64,000 nt of DNA from Pseudomonas deceptionensis (GCF_900106095.1 NZ_FNUD01000002.1:186001-250000); one strand, 5' to 3'. Positions 46,327 to 55,820 are shown, counted from the first letter of the stretch. Numbers and translations: made by a program. The notes: generated from the sequence alone by a model not told the origin.

Positions 46327-47776
46327 ACCTGTGGGAGCGAGCGTGCTCGCTCCCACAAAACACCCCGGCGCGCTTGCCATTGGCCACGCCATTTTCATAG
46401 CTCAACACGCCATTGACCCACACCCCGTCAATCCCTTCAGCGGCCTGTTGCGGTTGGTTGAAGTCCGCTACATCGCGCACTTTTTCAGCATCAAACAACA
46501 CCAGGTCCGCCCAGTGGCCTTCGCGTATCTCGCCCCGCTCCCTCAGACCAAAACGCCCCGCCGACAACCCTGTCATCTTATGTACCGCCGTGTGCAACGG
46601 GAACAGCCCCACGTCACGGCTGAAATGCCCCAGCACCCGTGGGAACGCCCCCCACAAACGCGGATGCGGGAACGGATCTTCGGGCAAGCCATCGGAACCG
46701 ATCATCGACAACGGGTGCGCCAGAATTCGGCGTACATCACTTTCATCCATCCCGTAGTACACCGCCCCTGCCGGCTGCAGGCGCCGCGCCGTGTCCAGCA
46801 GCGACAGGCCCCAGAGCGCTGCGATGTCCTGCAGATCACGCCCGCCCATGTCCGGGTGCGGCGTCGACCAGGTGATGGTGATGCGAAACGCATCGGTCAC
46901 TTGCTTGAGGTCCAGGGTCGAAGAACTCGCCGCGTAGGGATAGCAATCACAGCCCACCGGATGGTTTTTTGCCGCCTGTTCCAGCGCCGCCAGCAACAGC
47001 GGGCTGCGCCCCCAGTTCCCGGCACCGGCGCATTTGAGGTGGGAAATAATCACCGGCACTCGGGCCTGGCGTCCGATCAGAAACGCTTCGTCCATCGCCT
47101 CCAGCACCGGCTCGAATTCACTGCGCAAGTGGGTGGTGTACAGCGCACCGAATGCGCTCAGTTCGGCGGCCAGTTGCAGCACCTCATCGGTCTCGGCATT
47201 GAACGCACTGGCGTAGGCCAGCCCTGTGGATAACCCCAAGGCACCGGCCTCCAGGCTTTCGCGCAGTTGTTGGCGCATGCCACGGATTTCGCTGGCCGTC
47301 GCCGTGCGCTGCAAGTCATCCATGTGGTTGCTGCGCAGCGCCGTATGGCCGATCAGCGCGGCGACATTCAACGCAGGGTTCGCCGCCTCAACCGCCGCGC
47401 GGTAATCGCTGAAGCGCGGGTACACAAACGCGGCCCTGTCGCCGAGCAGGTTCATCGGGTCTGGCGGCTCAGCACGCAAGGTCACGGGCGAAGCGCTGAT
47501 GCCGCAGTTGCCGACAATCACCGTGGTCACGCCCTGACTGAGCTTGGGCAGCATCTGCGGCTGGCGGATGACCACCGTGTCGTCGTGGGTGTGCACATCA
47601 ATAAACCCCGGCGCCAGCACCCGACCTGCAGCGTCTATCTCGTTCCCGGCACGGGCATCGCCCAGCTCGCCGATCCGTTCGATTCGCCCGGCGCGCACCG
47701 CCACGTCGGCCATATAACCAGGCGCGTTGCTGCCATCAATCACCTGTGCATTGCGAATCAGTGTGTCGTAGCGCAT
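46316..47776 (-). CDS. N-acyl-D-amino-acid deacylase (D-aminoacylase)
   Basis: The 486-residue amidohydrolase has metal ligands H62 and H64 in [10 protein letters not shown], the NCGIS cysteine and later His/Asp sites ([24 protein letters not shown]). It frees D-amino acids from N-acyl forms. ATG 47776 has GGGGG upstream. The last 12 or so codons ([13 protein letters not shown]) are encoded by the REP at 46331-46356, so the C-terminus is probably not ancestral. It is 1 bp from the RpiR gene and in the same operon as a GntP permease. Confidence 0.9.
   Translation of the reverse strand: MRYDTLIRNAQVIDGSNAPGYMADVAVRAGRIERIGELGDARAGNEIDAAGRVLAPGFIDVHTHDDTVVIRQPQMLPKLSQGVTTVIVGNCGISASPVTLRAEPPDPMNLLGDRAAFVYPRFSDYRAAVEAANPALNVAALIGHTALRSNHMDDLQRTATASEIRGMRQQLRESLEAGALGLSTGLAYASAFNAETDEVLQLAAELSAFGALYTTHLRSEFEPVLEAMDEAFLIGRQARVPVIISHLKCAGAGNWGRSPLLLAALEQAAKNHPVGCDCYPYAASSSTLDLKQVTDAFRITITWSTPHPDMGGRDLQDIAALWGLSLLDTARRLQPAGAVYYGMDESDVRRILAHPLSMIGSDGLPEDPFPHPRLWGAFPRVLGHFSRDVGLFPLHTAVHKMTGLSAGRFGLRERGEIREGHWADLVLFDAEKVRDVADFNQPQQAAEGIDGVWVNGVLSYENGVANGKRAGVFCGSEHARSHRFTP
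46331..46356. repeat. Short REP inside the 3' end of the deacylase gene
   Basis: GTGGGAGCGAGC-GT-GCTCGCTCCCAC is a perfect 26-bp palindrome, a compact form of the REP family. It starts 4 bp after the chemoreceptor stop codon but lies within the deacylase reading frame. Confidence 0.88.
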
Positions 47777-47777
47777 T

Positions 47778-48638
47778 TCAATCCCCCAACGGCAGGCAGT
47801 CGTCGCCGCCACGATAGTCGTCCAATGCCAGTTTGATCCGGCGCAAGCGCTCCTGATTGGCCTCGGGCATCGACAGCGCCAGCTCGGTGGCGAGCACGTC
47901 AATGGCCAGCAACATGCCGTAACGGGCAGCGGTAGGCTTGTAGATAAAGCTGGTTTCCACCCCTTGCAGCGCCAGCACCACATCCGCCAGCTCAGCCAGC
48001 GGCGAGTCGGGCCGTGTGATCGCGATCACCTTGGCCCCATAGTTGTGGGCCAGCTTTACCGCCTCGATCAGCTCCGGGGTCTGCCCCGTCAAAGAGCACA
48101 CAATAACGGCGTGTTCCGGCCCGAGGGTCGCGGCCACCACCCGCATCATCACGGCGTCGCGGCAGGCGGCGATGGGGTAACCCAGCCGCACGAGGCGCAC
48201 CTGCAATTCATCGCTGCACACACTGGAGCAACCGCCCATGCCGAACGCGTGAATCATCCGCGCCTCGCTCAGCACCCGCACCGCATCGGCAAATCGTTCA
48301 CCGTTGAAACCGGCCAGATGCTCATGCAGCGTCGATTCGATATCCCCCACGATCTGGCGAAAAAACGCCGATTGCTCAGGCATGCTCGCGCTGTCCAGAA
48401 AGCGGTTACCCACCCCGCTGGCCTGGGCCAATTGCAGGCGCAGGTCACGCAAGTCGCGGCAACCAACGCTGCGGGCAAAGCGCGACAAGGTGGCACTGCT
48501 GACCTCGGCCCGCAGCGCCAGTTCGTCGAGGCTGGCGCTCGCAGCAAAGCTGATGTCGCTGAGCATCAGCCGGGCGATGCGCGCTTCGGCGGCGCTGAAG
48601 CTGTCCTGGCGAACTCGAATTTGATACAGGATGTCCAT
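47778..48638 (-). CDS. MurR/RpiR-family transcriptional regulator
   Basis: The 286-residue protein has an N-terminal RpiR helix-turn-helix (about 1-77: ARIARLMLSDISFAA, SSATLSRFARSVGC) and a C-terminal SIS sugar-phosphate-binding domain (FGMGGCSSVCSDELQ, SLTGQTPELIEAVK). It sits between the GntP permease and deacylase genes and so probably controls them in response to a metabolite of N-acyl-D-amino acids. It ends 1 bp before the permease... deacylase junction on the deacylase side and abuts the permease stop on the other. Confidence 0.9.
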   Translation of the reverse strand: MDILYQIRVRQDSFSAAEARIARLMLSDISFAASASLDELALRAEVSSATLSRFARSVGCRDLRDLRLQLAQASGVGNRFLDSASMPEQSAFFRQIVGDIESTLHEHLAGFNGERFADAVRVLSEARMIHAFGMGGCSSVCSDELQVRLVRLGYPIAACRDAVMMRVVAATLGPEHAVIVCSLTGQTPELIEAVKLAHNYGAKVIAITRPDSPLAELADVVLALQGVETSFIYKPTAARYGMLLAIDVLATELALSMPEANQERLRRIKLALDDYRGGDDCLPLGD

Positions 48639-49988
48639 TTAAATCAGCTCTGAGAGGATCAGGACAAAACCAAACGCCACCACGGAAATCAGGGTTTCCA
48701 GCACCGTCCAGGTTTTGAAGGTTTGGGCGACGGTCATATTGAAGTATTCCTTCACCAGCCAGAAGCCGCCGTCGTTCACGTGGGAAAAAATCACCGAGCC
48801 CGCGCCCGTGGCCAGCACCAATAATTCCGGGTGTGGATAACCCAGGCCAATCGCCACGGGCGCCACAACCCCCGAGGCGGTGGTCATGGCCACGGTGGCC
48901 GAGCCGGTGGCGATGCGCATCAGCGCGGCAAACACCCAGCCCATAAACAGCGGCGACAACTGAAACTCCTGGGCCAGGCCGACAATTTCGGTGGTCACCC
49001 CCGAGTCGATCAGGATCCGGTTCAAACCGCCGCCCGCGCCCACCAGCAGCGTGATACTGGCCGTCGGCGCAAGGCACTCGTTGGTGAACTTGAGGATCGA
49101 CTCGCGGTTAAAGCCCTGGGCCAGGCCCAAGGTCCAGAAGCTGACCACGGTGGCGATCAGCAGCGCCATCACCGAATTACCGATGAACTGCAAAAACTGG
49201 TTGAAGCCGCTGCCCGGGGTGGAAATCAGGTCAGCCCAGCCGCCGATCAGCATCAGCACCACCGGCAGCAGGATCGTGCCCAGGGTGATGCTGCAACTCG
49301 GCAGGCGTGCCCGCGGTTCGCGGTTGATAAATTGCTTTTCCAGCGGATTATCCGCGGGCAACTGAATGCGCGGCACGATGAATTTAGCGAACAGCGGCCC
49401 GGCGATGATCGCCGTGGGGATGCCGATCAGAATCGCGTACATCAGGGTTTGCCCCACCGACGCCTGATACGCCTGCACCGCCAGCATCGCGGCCGGGTGC
49501 GGCGGCACCAGGGCGTGCACCACGGACAAACCGGCCACCATCGGCAAACCGACCATCAGCACCGACACCCCGACCCGGCGCGCAACGGTGAAGGCAATTG
49601 GCACCAGCAATACAAAACCGACTTCAAAAAACAGCGGCAAGCCCACCAGGAACGCAATGCAGACCATGGCCCAGTGCGCGTTGCGTTCACCGAAGCGGTC
49701 AATCAAGGTGCGCGCCACCTGCTCGGCGCCCCCCGACTCGGCCATCATCTTGCCGAGCATGGTGCCCAGCGCGACCACCAGCGCAATATGCCCCAGAGTT
49801 TTGCCGACACCGCCTTCGTAAGCCCCCATCACACTGCCCGCAGGCATGCCCGCCATCAGGCCCAGCCCGATGGAAACCAGGGTGATGACGATAAACGGGT
49901 TGATCTTGTAGCGCGCAATCAGAACGATCAGCGCAATGATGGCAATGGCGGCATAAAGCAGCAGCCCGTAGCCCGATGATGGCGTCAT
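48639..49988 (-). CDS. GntP-family permease
   Basis: The 449-residue membrane protein has 12-14 hydrophobic segments and GntP motifs (LGTMLGKMMAESGGAEQVA, LVPPHPAAM, GAGGGLNRILIDSG). GntP carriers import gluconate or other small acids with protons. Beside a D-aminoacylase, the likely cargo is an N-acyl-D-amino acid or its product. ATG 49988 with GGGGGAA upstream is preferred to the upstream in-frame start at 50033. It is the first gene of the three-gene operon. Confidence 0.88.
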   Translation of the reverse strand: MTPSSGYGLLLYAAIAIIALIVLIARYKINPFIVITLVSIGLGLMAGMPAGSVMGAYEGGVGKTLGHIALVVALGTMLGKMMAESGGAEQVARTLIDRFGERNAHWAMVCIAFLVGLPLFFEVGFVLLVPIAFTVARRVGVSVLMVGLPMVAGLSVVHALVPPHPAAMLAVQAYQASVGQTLMYAILIGIPTAIIAGPLFAKFIVPRIQLPADNPLEKQFINREPRARLPSCSITLGTILLPVVLMLIGGWADLISTPGSGFNQFLQFIGNSVMALLIATVVSFWTLGLAQGFNRESILKFTNECLAPTASITLLVGAGGGLNRILIDSGVTTEIVGLAQEFQLSPLFMGWVFAALMRIATGSATVAMTTASGVVAPVAIGLGYPHPELLVLATGAGSVIFSHVNDGGFWLVKEYFNMTVAQTFKTWTVLETLISVVAFGFVLILSELI

Positions 49989-50149
49989 ACGAGGTTCCCC
50001 CGGCAATATTTTTTGAGTTCTTGTGAAACTCAAAAAGCATTACCGAAGGTTAATTTCAATGTTTATGAAAATTACTTTCGTGAACCGATACGTCGTGTCG
50101 CATCCAGGCATGAGCGACAGGCTGAAATGAAAATCCGGGGGGCGTATTT

Positions 50150-50501
50150 TCACTCATGGTGGACGCGAGCGCGCTTGAGCAGTTTTTTGCTGCGCTCGGA
50201 CAGGTGCAACACCCGCAGATGCTTGCCCGCCTTGCGATAGCGCTCGCGCAGGGTGACCAGTGCCGCGATGGCCGAGTAATCCATGAAGTTCAGGTGGCGG
50301 CAATCCAGCGTCACCTGAGCCGGATCGTTGGCCGGGTCGAACTGCTTGAGAAACGCCGTAGTGGACGCAAAAAACAACGTGCCATGCACCCGGTAAAGCT
50401 TGCTGCCATCACTCTGCACATCCGCGTCGGCATACAGTTGGCGCGCCTGCTGCCAGGCAAAGTTGAGCGCTGCAATAATCACCCCGCACATCACCGCCAC
50501 G
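50150..50501 (-). pseudogene. Truncated duplicate of the SulP transporter 3' end
   Basis: This 352-bp block repeats 51347-51698 with about 98% identity, including the stop region. It encodes the last 117 residues of SulP (STAS domain), with one change, Val for Asp in AALVTLRER. It has no start region or promoter and stops abruptly at ACG (50501), where similarity ends. It is a dead fragment that forms the left member of a direct repeat. Confidence 0.9.
50150..50501. repeat. Direct repeat, left copy (352 bp)
   Basis: Same sequence as 51347-51698 at a constant offset of 1197 bp, with no gaps and about seven substitutions. The two copies flank the insert 50502-51346. Confidence 0.92.
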
Positions 50502-50737
50502 TATGCGTGTTAAACGGATCAGCACACCAGACTGAAGCCTGTGTGGAGCATGGCCTTTTCAGAAAAACCCACGCGCTGAAAATACTCGAAACTTTTTCGG
50601 GTACTTAGCAGGTATATGCACCTACACCTAAGCAGGCTATTTCCTATAACACAATGTACATCCGACCATAACCACATACCTGATATTAAATTTAATATTC
50701 CCGGGCCTACATTCATTAAACAATAGGACCCTGAACA
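50502..50737. other. AT-rich leader of the inserted gene
   Basis: This 236-bp stretch starts exactly where the sulP repeat ends. It is AT-rich towards the gene (CCTGATATTAAATTTAATAT; 50670-50700) and contains the palindrome-like AAATTT core. It likely holds the promoter of the small secreted protein. No integrase or IS end is visible. Confidence 0.5.
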
Positions 50738-51184
50738 ATGTTCAACAAACCAAAACTCGCGATTAAAACTGGTCTTGCGATCGCAACGTTAATGGCGGCC
50801 TCTTCGTCGTTCGCTGAAGTGTCTAAAAACTTCACCGCCAGTTGCTCCGCAAGCAACTTCACCGGCACTGCTTACCTGACCGCAGTCCGGGGTAACGGTC
50901 AAATATTTGTCCGCATGACCGGCTACAAAATCTCCGCGCCTTCAAGCTCGAAGTCACGTTCCAAAGCCAATGCAAACCTTCAAGTATGGGGCTCAACGGG
51001 CCTGACCTGGACTAAATGGGCCAAGTCAGGTGACAATCTTAAACAGGACGGATCCGTACACTCTGTGTACCTGAGTGAACAAGTTAGAGAAACTCGCCTC
51101 GGGGCAGCACAAGTGCAATTTATTTTTGACTCGTCAGGCAATGACCCAAAGTGCATCGGCAAAGTAATGATCCCTGGATTCTAA
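50738..51184 (+). CDS. Small secreted protein of unknown function, 148 residues
   Basis: The protein has a clear signal peptide (KPKLAIKTGLAIATLMAASSSFA-EVSK; cleavage near residue 26) and a mature part of about 122 residues with two Cys (in FTASCSAS and DPKCIG), probably one disulfide. It is rich in Ser, Thr, Lys and Asn (PSSSKSRSKANANLQVW), unlike its GC-rich neighbours. I do not recognise a family. It is the only gene in an 845-bp insert between two copies of the sulP end and has its own terminator. A secreted inhibitor, toxin or adhesion factor are open guesses. Confidence 0.8.
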   Translation: MFNKPKLAIKTGLAIATLMAASSSFAEVSKNFTASCSASNFTGTAYLTAVRGNGQIFVRMTGYKISAPSSSKSRSKANANLQVWGSTGLTWTKWAKSGDNLKQDGSVHSVYLSEQVRETRLGAAQVQFIFDSSGNDPKCIGKVMIPGF

Positions 51185-51196
51185 TACGCCACACTT

Positions 51197-51228
51197 AAAA
51201 GTCCGCAGACGTAACATGCGGACTTTTT
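51197..51228 (+). terminator. Terminator of the small secreted protein gene
   Basis: AAAAGTCCGCA (51197-51207) pairs with TGCGGACTTTT (51217-51227), followed by T residues. It is 13 bp after the stop codon. Confidence 0.88.
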
Positions 51229-51346
51229 CAATGTACAAACACATAGCACCATTACAGTTAATGGATCACTACCCCATCCAACTCATCGCATTGTACGCGG
51301 ACGCTTGAGCCACTTACTCTCACCCCTTCGATAACAAGTCTCCCTG

Positions 51347-51698
51347 TTACTCGTGATGCACGCGAGCGCGCTTGAGCAGTTTTTTGCTGCGCTCAGACAG
51401 GTGCAACACCCGCAGATGCTTGCCCGCCTTGCGATAGCGCTCGCGCAGGGTGTCCAGTGCCGCGATGGCCGAGTAATCCATGAAGTTCAGGTGGCGGCAA
51501 TCCAGCGTCACCTGAGCCGGATCGTTGGCCGGGTCGAACTGCTTGAGAAACGCCGTAGTGGAGGCAAAAAACAACGTGCCATGCACCCGGTAAAGCTTGC
51601 TGCCATCACTCTGCACATCCGCGTCGGCATACAGTTGGCGCGCCTGCTGCCAGGCAAAGTTGAGCGCTGCAATAATCACCCCGCACATCACCGCCACG
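51347..51698. repeat. Direct repeat, right copy (352 bp)
   Basis: The 3' end of the intact sulP gene; see the left copy at 50150-50501. Similarity ends at ACG (51698), after which the intact gene continues. Confidence 0.92.
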
Positions 51699-52792
51699 GC
51701 CAGGTCGGTAAACACGGTAATCACCGTCACCGCGATGATCACCAGCACATCGTTCAACGGCACCTTGTTCAGCACCCGCAAAGAGGCCCAGGCGAAGGTC
51801 TGCTGCGAGACCACAAACATCACGCCCACCAGCGCCGCCAACGGGATGCGCTCGATAAACGGTGACAGAAACAGCACGAACAGCAAAATCATCACCCCTG
51901 CCGTGATGCCGGACAGGCGACCCCGCCCACCGGAGCTGAGGTTAACCACGGTTTGCCCGATCATCGCGCAACCGCCCATGCCGCCGAACACCCCCGACAC
52001 CATGTTTGCGGCGCCCAGTGCCACGCACTCGCGGTCCGGGTAGCCACGGCTTTCAGTGATCTCATCCGTCAGGTTCAGCGTCAGCAGGGTCTCCAGCAGA
52101 CCGACCACCGCCATTACGATCGCGTAGGGCGCGATGATGTACAGGGTTTCCAGGTTCCACGGAATCTGCGGCAGGCTAAACGCCGGCAAACCGCCGGCAA
52201 TGTGCGCCATGTCGCCCAGGGTGCGGGTCGGCAAACCCAGCAGGTAAACCGCCAGGCCTACGCCCAGAATCGCCACCAGGGCAGGCGGCGCGGCGCGGGT
52301 CAGGCGCGGCAACAGATAGACGATGGCCATGGTCAGCGCCACCAGCCCGATCATCAAGTACAGCGCCATGCCACTGAGCCAAGTGTCCCCGTCCTTGAAA
52401 TGGTCCAGTTGCGCCATGGCAATAACGATCGCCAGGCCGTTGACGAAACCGAGCATCACCGGATGCGGCACCATGCGCACAAGCTTGCCGAGCTTGAGCA
52501 GGCCGAACGCCAGCATGATCACCCCGCCCAGCAGCACGGTCGCCAGCAGGTACTGCACACCGTGTTGCACCACCAGCGCGACGATCACCACAGCCATGGA
52601 CCCGGCTGCACCGGACACCATGCCCGGCCGCCCGCCGAACAGCGCGGTGATAGTGCAAATGATAAACGCGCCGTACAGGCCCATCAGCGGGTTGAGATGG
52701 GCGACCAGCGCGAACGCGATGCACTCGGGTAAAAGAGCGAACGACGTCGTAAGTCCGGCCAGCACATCAGTGCGCAGACGTTTGAGTTTCAT
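51347..52792 (-). CDS. SulP-family inorganic anion transporter with STAS domain
   Basis: The 481-residue protein has 10-14 membrane segments and SulP motifs (GLTTSFALLPECIAFALVAH, VFGGMGGCAMIGQTVVNLSSGGRGRLSG) and a C-terminal STAS domain (about 385-481; LYRVHGTLFFAST, MDYSAIAALDTL). SulP carriers move sulfate, bicarbonate or dicarboxylates with Na+ or H+. No carbonic anhydrase neighbour is present to suggest bicarbonate. The gene is intact; its tail is duplicated downstream. Confidence 0.9.
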   Translation of the reverse strand: MKLKRLRTDVLAGLTTSFALLPECIAFALVAHLNPLMGLYGAFIICTITALFGGRPGMVSGAAGSMAVVIVALVVQHGVQYLLATVLLGGVIMLAFGLLKLGKLVRMVPHPVMLGFVNGLAIVIAMAQLDHFKDGDTWLSGMALYLMIGLVALTMAIVYLLPRLTRAAPPALVAILGVGLAVYLLGLPTRTLGDMAHIAGGLPAFSLPQIPWNLETLYIIAPYAIVMAVVGLLETLLTLNLTDEITESRGYPDRECVALGAANMVSGVFGGMGGCAMIGQTVVNLSSGGRGRLSGITAGVMILLFVLFLSPFIERIPLAALVGVMFVVSQQTFAWASLRVLNKVPLNDVLVIIAVTVITVFTDLAVAVMCGVIIAALNFAWQQARQLYADADVQSDGSKLYRVHGTLFFASTTAFLKQFDPANDPAQVTLDCRHLNFMDYSAIAALDTLRERYRKAGKHLRVLHLSERSKKLLKRARVHHE

Positions 52793-52873
52793 GGTTTACC
52801 TAAAAGTCGGGACGGGAAAAGCGGAGGGGAAATCGAGAAAGGGATGGTAGCAAATCAGGTGCGCCGGGGATAA

Positions 52874-52961
52874 CTGTAGCCGCTGCCGCAGGCTGCGATA
52901 AGGACCGAAGGGCCTTCAGGGCTGCTTCGCACCCCATCGCAGCCTTCGGCAGCGGCTACAG
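52874..52961. repeat. Long REP-like hairpin (TGTAGCCGCTG family)
   Basis: CTGTAGCCGCTGCCG at the left matches CGGCAGCGGCTACAG at the right; inner segments GGCTGCGAT and ATCGCAGCC also pair. It shares AAGGACCGAAGGGCCTTCA with the copy at 62154. It lies 10 bp beyond the ggt stop and may end its transcript. Confidence 0.8.
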
Positions 52962-52971
52962 AGTTTGGGGG

Positions 52972-54639
52972 TTACTTCACAACCATGCCCACACCACGGC
53001 CACGCGGGTCGGAGGCGGTTTCAAGCTGGGTGCCGTTCACGCGGATTGCCTGGATATCGCCCATGTTCCAGCCCTGATCTTCCAGGGTGTAGCCCATCGC
53101 CTTGAGCTCGTCGGCCACCTTGCCGGTGAGCGGCGCGTAGGCGTCGAAGTAGATCGTGTCTTTAGGCAGCAACTGGTGATGCACACGCTGTGCAGCCACG
53201 GCTTTTTCCAGCGGCAGGTTGTAGTCGTAGATGTTGTTCAGCACCTGGAAAATCGAGGTGAAAATCCGCGAACCACCCGGAGTACCCAGCACCAGCGTGA
53301 CCTGACCATCGCGGGTCACCAGGCTTGGGCTCATGGACGACAGCATGCGTTTGCCCGGCTCGATGGCGTTGGCATTGCCGCCCACCACACCAAAGGCGTT
53401 GGCCACGCCCGGCTTGGAGCTGAAGTCATCCATTTCGTCGTTCAGCAAGAAGCCTGCGCCTTTAACCACAACGCCGCTGCCGTAATCCCAGTTCAGGGTG
53501 TAGGTGTTGCTGACGGCGTTGCCCTGTTTGTCGACGATGGAGAAGTGCGTGGTCTGATGCGGCTCCAGGCCCGGTTTGATGTTGGCCGTCGGCGAAATCG
53601 CTTTCGGGTTGACCTCTTTCGCACGCTTGGCGATGTAGGCCGGGTCGGTCAGTTCTGCCACGGGCATTTTGCCGAAGGCCGGGTCGCCGAGGTAATCGGC
53701 ACGGTCAGCGAATACGCGCTTTTCAATTTCAGCCAGCAAGTGGATATAGGGTGCGGAGTTCAGCTCAACGCCCTTGAAGTCTGCCGCACGGTCTTCCTTG
53801 ATACCGATCAACTGCGCCAGCGCGATCCCGCCCGAGCTTGGCAGCGGCGCGGTGTACAGGGTATTGCCACGGAAATCGACACGCATCGGTTCACGCCAGT
53901 TGACCTTGTACTCGTTGAGGTCTTCTTTGGTGATCAGGCCTTTGTCCTGCTGCATTTGTGCAACCAGCAGGTCGGCAGTCTGACCGTGGTAGAACTCTTT
54001 GGCGCCTTGGTCGGCGATGCGCTCCAGGGTCTTGGCCAGCTCCGGCTGCTTGAAGGTTTCACCGGGTTTCATGGTGCCAAAATAGTCGCTGAAGTTGGTG
54101 GTGCCGTTAAACAGCGCCAGAGCATCTTCGCGATATTGGTATTGCTGGTCGGCCACCTTGAAACCGTTTTTGGCGTAACCCACGGCCGGGGTCAGCAGCT
54201 CGGCCCACGGCAATTTGCCAAAGCGCTGGTGCGCTTCCCATAAGCCCATCACCGTACCGGGCACGCCTGCGGCGCGAGTGCCCACCAGGCTCAGGTTTTC
54301 GATGATTTCGCCTTTGTCATTGAGGTACATATCGCGGGTAGCGGCTTTGGGCGCCGTTTCGCGGTAATCCAGGAAGTAGGGTTTGCCGTCGATGTACATC
54401 GTCATGAAACCGCCGCCGCCGATGTTGCCGGCTTCGGGGTAAGTCACGGCCAGGGTAAAGGCGGTCGCAACTGCGGCGTCGACGGCGTTGCCGCCTTTTT
54501 TAAGAATTTGTGCCGCGACTTCGGCACCGTATTGATCCGGGGCGGCAACGGCGCCGCCGTCCAGCGTGACGGCAAAAGCTGAAGAGCTGGCCGCGATGGC
54601 AGCCGTCAAGGCCAGGGTTTTGAACCATACAACACGCAT
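52972..54639 (-). CDS. ggt: Gamma-glutamyltransferase
   Basis: The 555-residue periplasmic enzyme has a signal peptide (ALTAAIAASSSAFA), large-subunit motifs (GNAVDAAVATAF, GNIGGGGFM) and the autocleavage site HQ-TTHFS near residue 362, where the freed Thr becomes the catalytic nucleophile of the small subunit. Downstream GSGVVVKGAGFLLNDEMDDF and SSMSPSLV are standard. It cleaves glutathione and other gamma-glutamyl compounds. It stands alone on the minus strand, next to a LysR gene. Confidence 0.95.
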   Translation of the reverse strand: MRVVWFKTLALTAAIAASSSAFAVTLDGGAVAAPDQYGAEVAAQILKKGGNAVDAAVATAFTLAVTYPEAGNIGGGGFMTMYIDGKPYFLDYRETAPKAATRDMYLNDKGEIIENLSLVGTRAAGVPGTVMGLWEAHQRFGKLPWAELLTPAVGYAKNGFKVADQQYQYREDALALFNGTTNFSDYFGTMKPGETFKQPELAKTLERIADQGAKEFYHGQTADLLVAQMQQDKGLITKEDLNEYKVNWREPMRVDFRGNTLYTAPLPSSGGIALAQLIGIKEDRAADFKGVELNSAPYIHLLAEIEKRVFADRADYLGDPAFGKMPVAELTDPAYIAKRAKEVNPKAISPTANIKPGLEPHQTTHFSIVDKQGNAVSNTYTLNWDYGSGVVVKGAGFLLNDEMDDFSSKPGVANAFGVVGGNANAIEPGKRMLSSMSPSLVTRDGQVTLVLGTPGGSRIFTSIFQVLNNIYDYNLPLEKAVAAQRVHHQLLPKDTIYFDAYAPLTGKVADELKAMGYTLEDQGWNMGDIQAIRVNGTQLETASDPRGRGVGMVVK

Positions 54640-54737
54640 TGCAACTTCCTTTTGTTTTTGTAGGACGATGCCAAACCTTGTCTGATTTCAGAACCGTTTT
54701 CAAACAACAAAAGTAAAAGTGCGAAGGAGTATGCAAA

Positions 54738-54757
54738 GTGCGGGAGCCCGCTCCCAC
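54738..54757. repeat. Degenerate short REP
   Basis: GTGCGGGAGC-CCGCTCCCAC is a nearly perfect 20-bp palindrome of the REP family, just before the LysR gene's stop. Confidence 0.65.
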
Positions 54758-54762
54758 AAGGT

Positions 54763-55674
54763 TTATCCCCTGAAGTCGCAAATCGCGTAGCGGGCGAGCT
54801 TGTCCTGAATAAAGTCCAGAAAGCACTGAATGCGCAGCGCCAGCTGTGAGTTGCGGTAGTACACGGCGTTGATCGGCTGGCGATAGCCGCTGTTGAATTC
54901 GCCCAGCACCACCTGCAGGCGCCCGGCATTGATGTCTTCAACAGTCATGAAGTGTGACAGGCAGGCGATGCCCTGCCCTTGCAGCGCCAGATGGCGCACG
55001 GTTTCGCCGCTCGATGCGCTGATGGCCGGCTGGATGGGCCAGCGGTCGCCCTGTGCATAACGCAGCGGCCACTGGTTGAGGCCATCGTTCTGGGTAAAGC
55101 CGATCAGGGTGTGGTTGGCCAGGTCGGCAACGCTGATGGGGGCGCCATGCCGGGCGATGTAGTCGGGGCTGGCGAGGATGTTCAGCGGGCTGCAACCCAG
55201 GGAGCGGGCGTGCAAGGTGGAATCGGCCAGTGTGCCGATGCGGATCGCGATGTCGGTGCTCTGCTCCAGCAAGTCGATGATCAGGTCGTTGCTGTTGAGT
55301 TCCAGCTGGATCTCGGGGTACAGCGCCCGGAACTCGGGGAGGTACGGCACGATGGCATGCAGCATGAAGGGCGAGGCGGCATTGATGCGCAGGCGCCCGG
55401 ACGGGGTGCGCTGGTGTGAGATCAGGCGTTCTTCAAGCTCGTCCATTTGTTCAAGGATCAGCTTGGCCCGCTCGAAGAAAAACTTGCCCTCTTCGGTCAG
55501 GTCCATGCGCCGCGTGGTGCGGTTGATCAAGGTGGTTTCGAGTTTGGCCTCCAGCCGTGACAGCGTGCGGCTGACGGCTGACGGCGTGAGCCCGGCTTGT
55601 TCGGCGGCGGCGGAAATCGAGCCGCACTCAATCACCGAAACAAAAATTTGCAGCTCATCGGATCTGGCTTTCAC
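54763..55674 (-). CDS. LysR-family transcriptional regulator
   Basis: The 303-residue protein has the N-terminal winged helix-turn-helix (LQIFVSVIECGSISAAAEQ, TPSAVSRTLSRLE) and a C-terminal periplasmic-binding-like effector domain (GRLRINAASPFMLHAI). It belongs to the large CrgA/DsdC-like LysR group. Its target is not evident: ggt lies upstream-to-downstream on the same strand 124 bp away, and the mdaB-like gene is on the other side of a REP. Effector unknown. Confidence 0.9.
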   Translation of the reverse strand: MKARSDELQIFVSVIECGSISAAAEQAGLTPSAVSRTLSRLEAKLETTLINRTTRRMDLTEEGKFFFERAKLILEQMDELEERLISHQRTPSGRLRINAASPFMLHAIVPYLPEFRALYPEIQLELNSNDLIIDLLEQSTDIAIRIGTLADSTLHARSLGCSPLNILASPDYIARHGAPISVADLANHTLIGFTQNDGLNQWPLRYAQGDRWPIQPAISASSGETVRHLALQGQGIACLSHFMTVEDINAGRLQVVLGEFNSGYRQPINAVYYRNSQLALRIQCFLDFIQDKLARYAICDFRG

Positions 55675-55734
55675 AGGTGTCCCTCATTGGTTGTGACCTC
55701 GCTTAGCCTCGTCAGCGGCTAAAGAGAGACTAAC

Positions 55735-55785
55735 GTGGGAGCGAGCCTGCTCGCGAAGATTATTCGCGAGCAGGCTCGCTCCCAC
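55735..55785. repeat. REP hairpin between LysR and mdaB genes
   Basis: GTGGGAGCGAGCCTGCTCGCG, spacer AAGATTATT, and the perfect inverse CGCGAGCAGGCTCGCTCCCAC. Confidence 0.9.
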
Positions 55786-55820
55786 AGGGGCCCAGACCGA
55801 TACCCGAATCGCTACAGGGC

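Noticed and set aside
48831..49979. A 382-codon plus-strand frame over the GntP permease gene
   Set aside because: His/Gln/Arg-rich shadow with no motif; GntP signatures are on the other strand.
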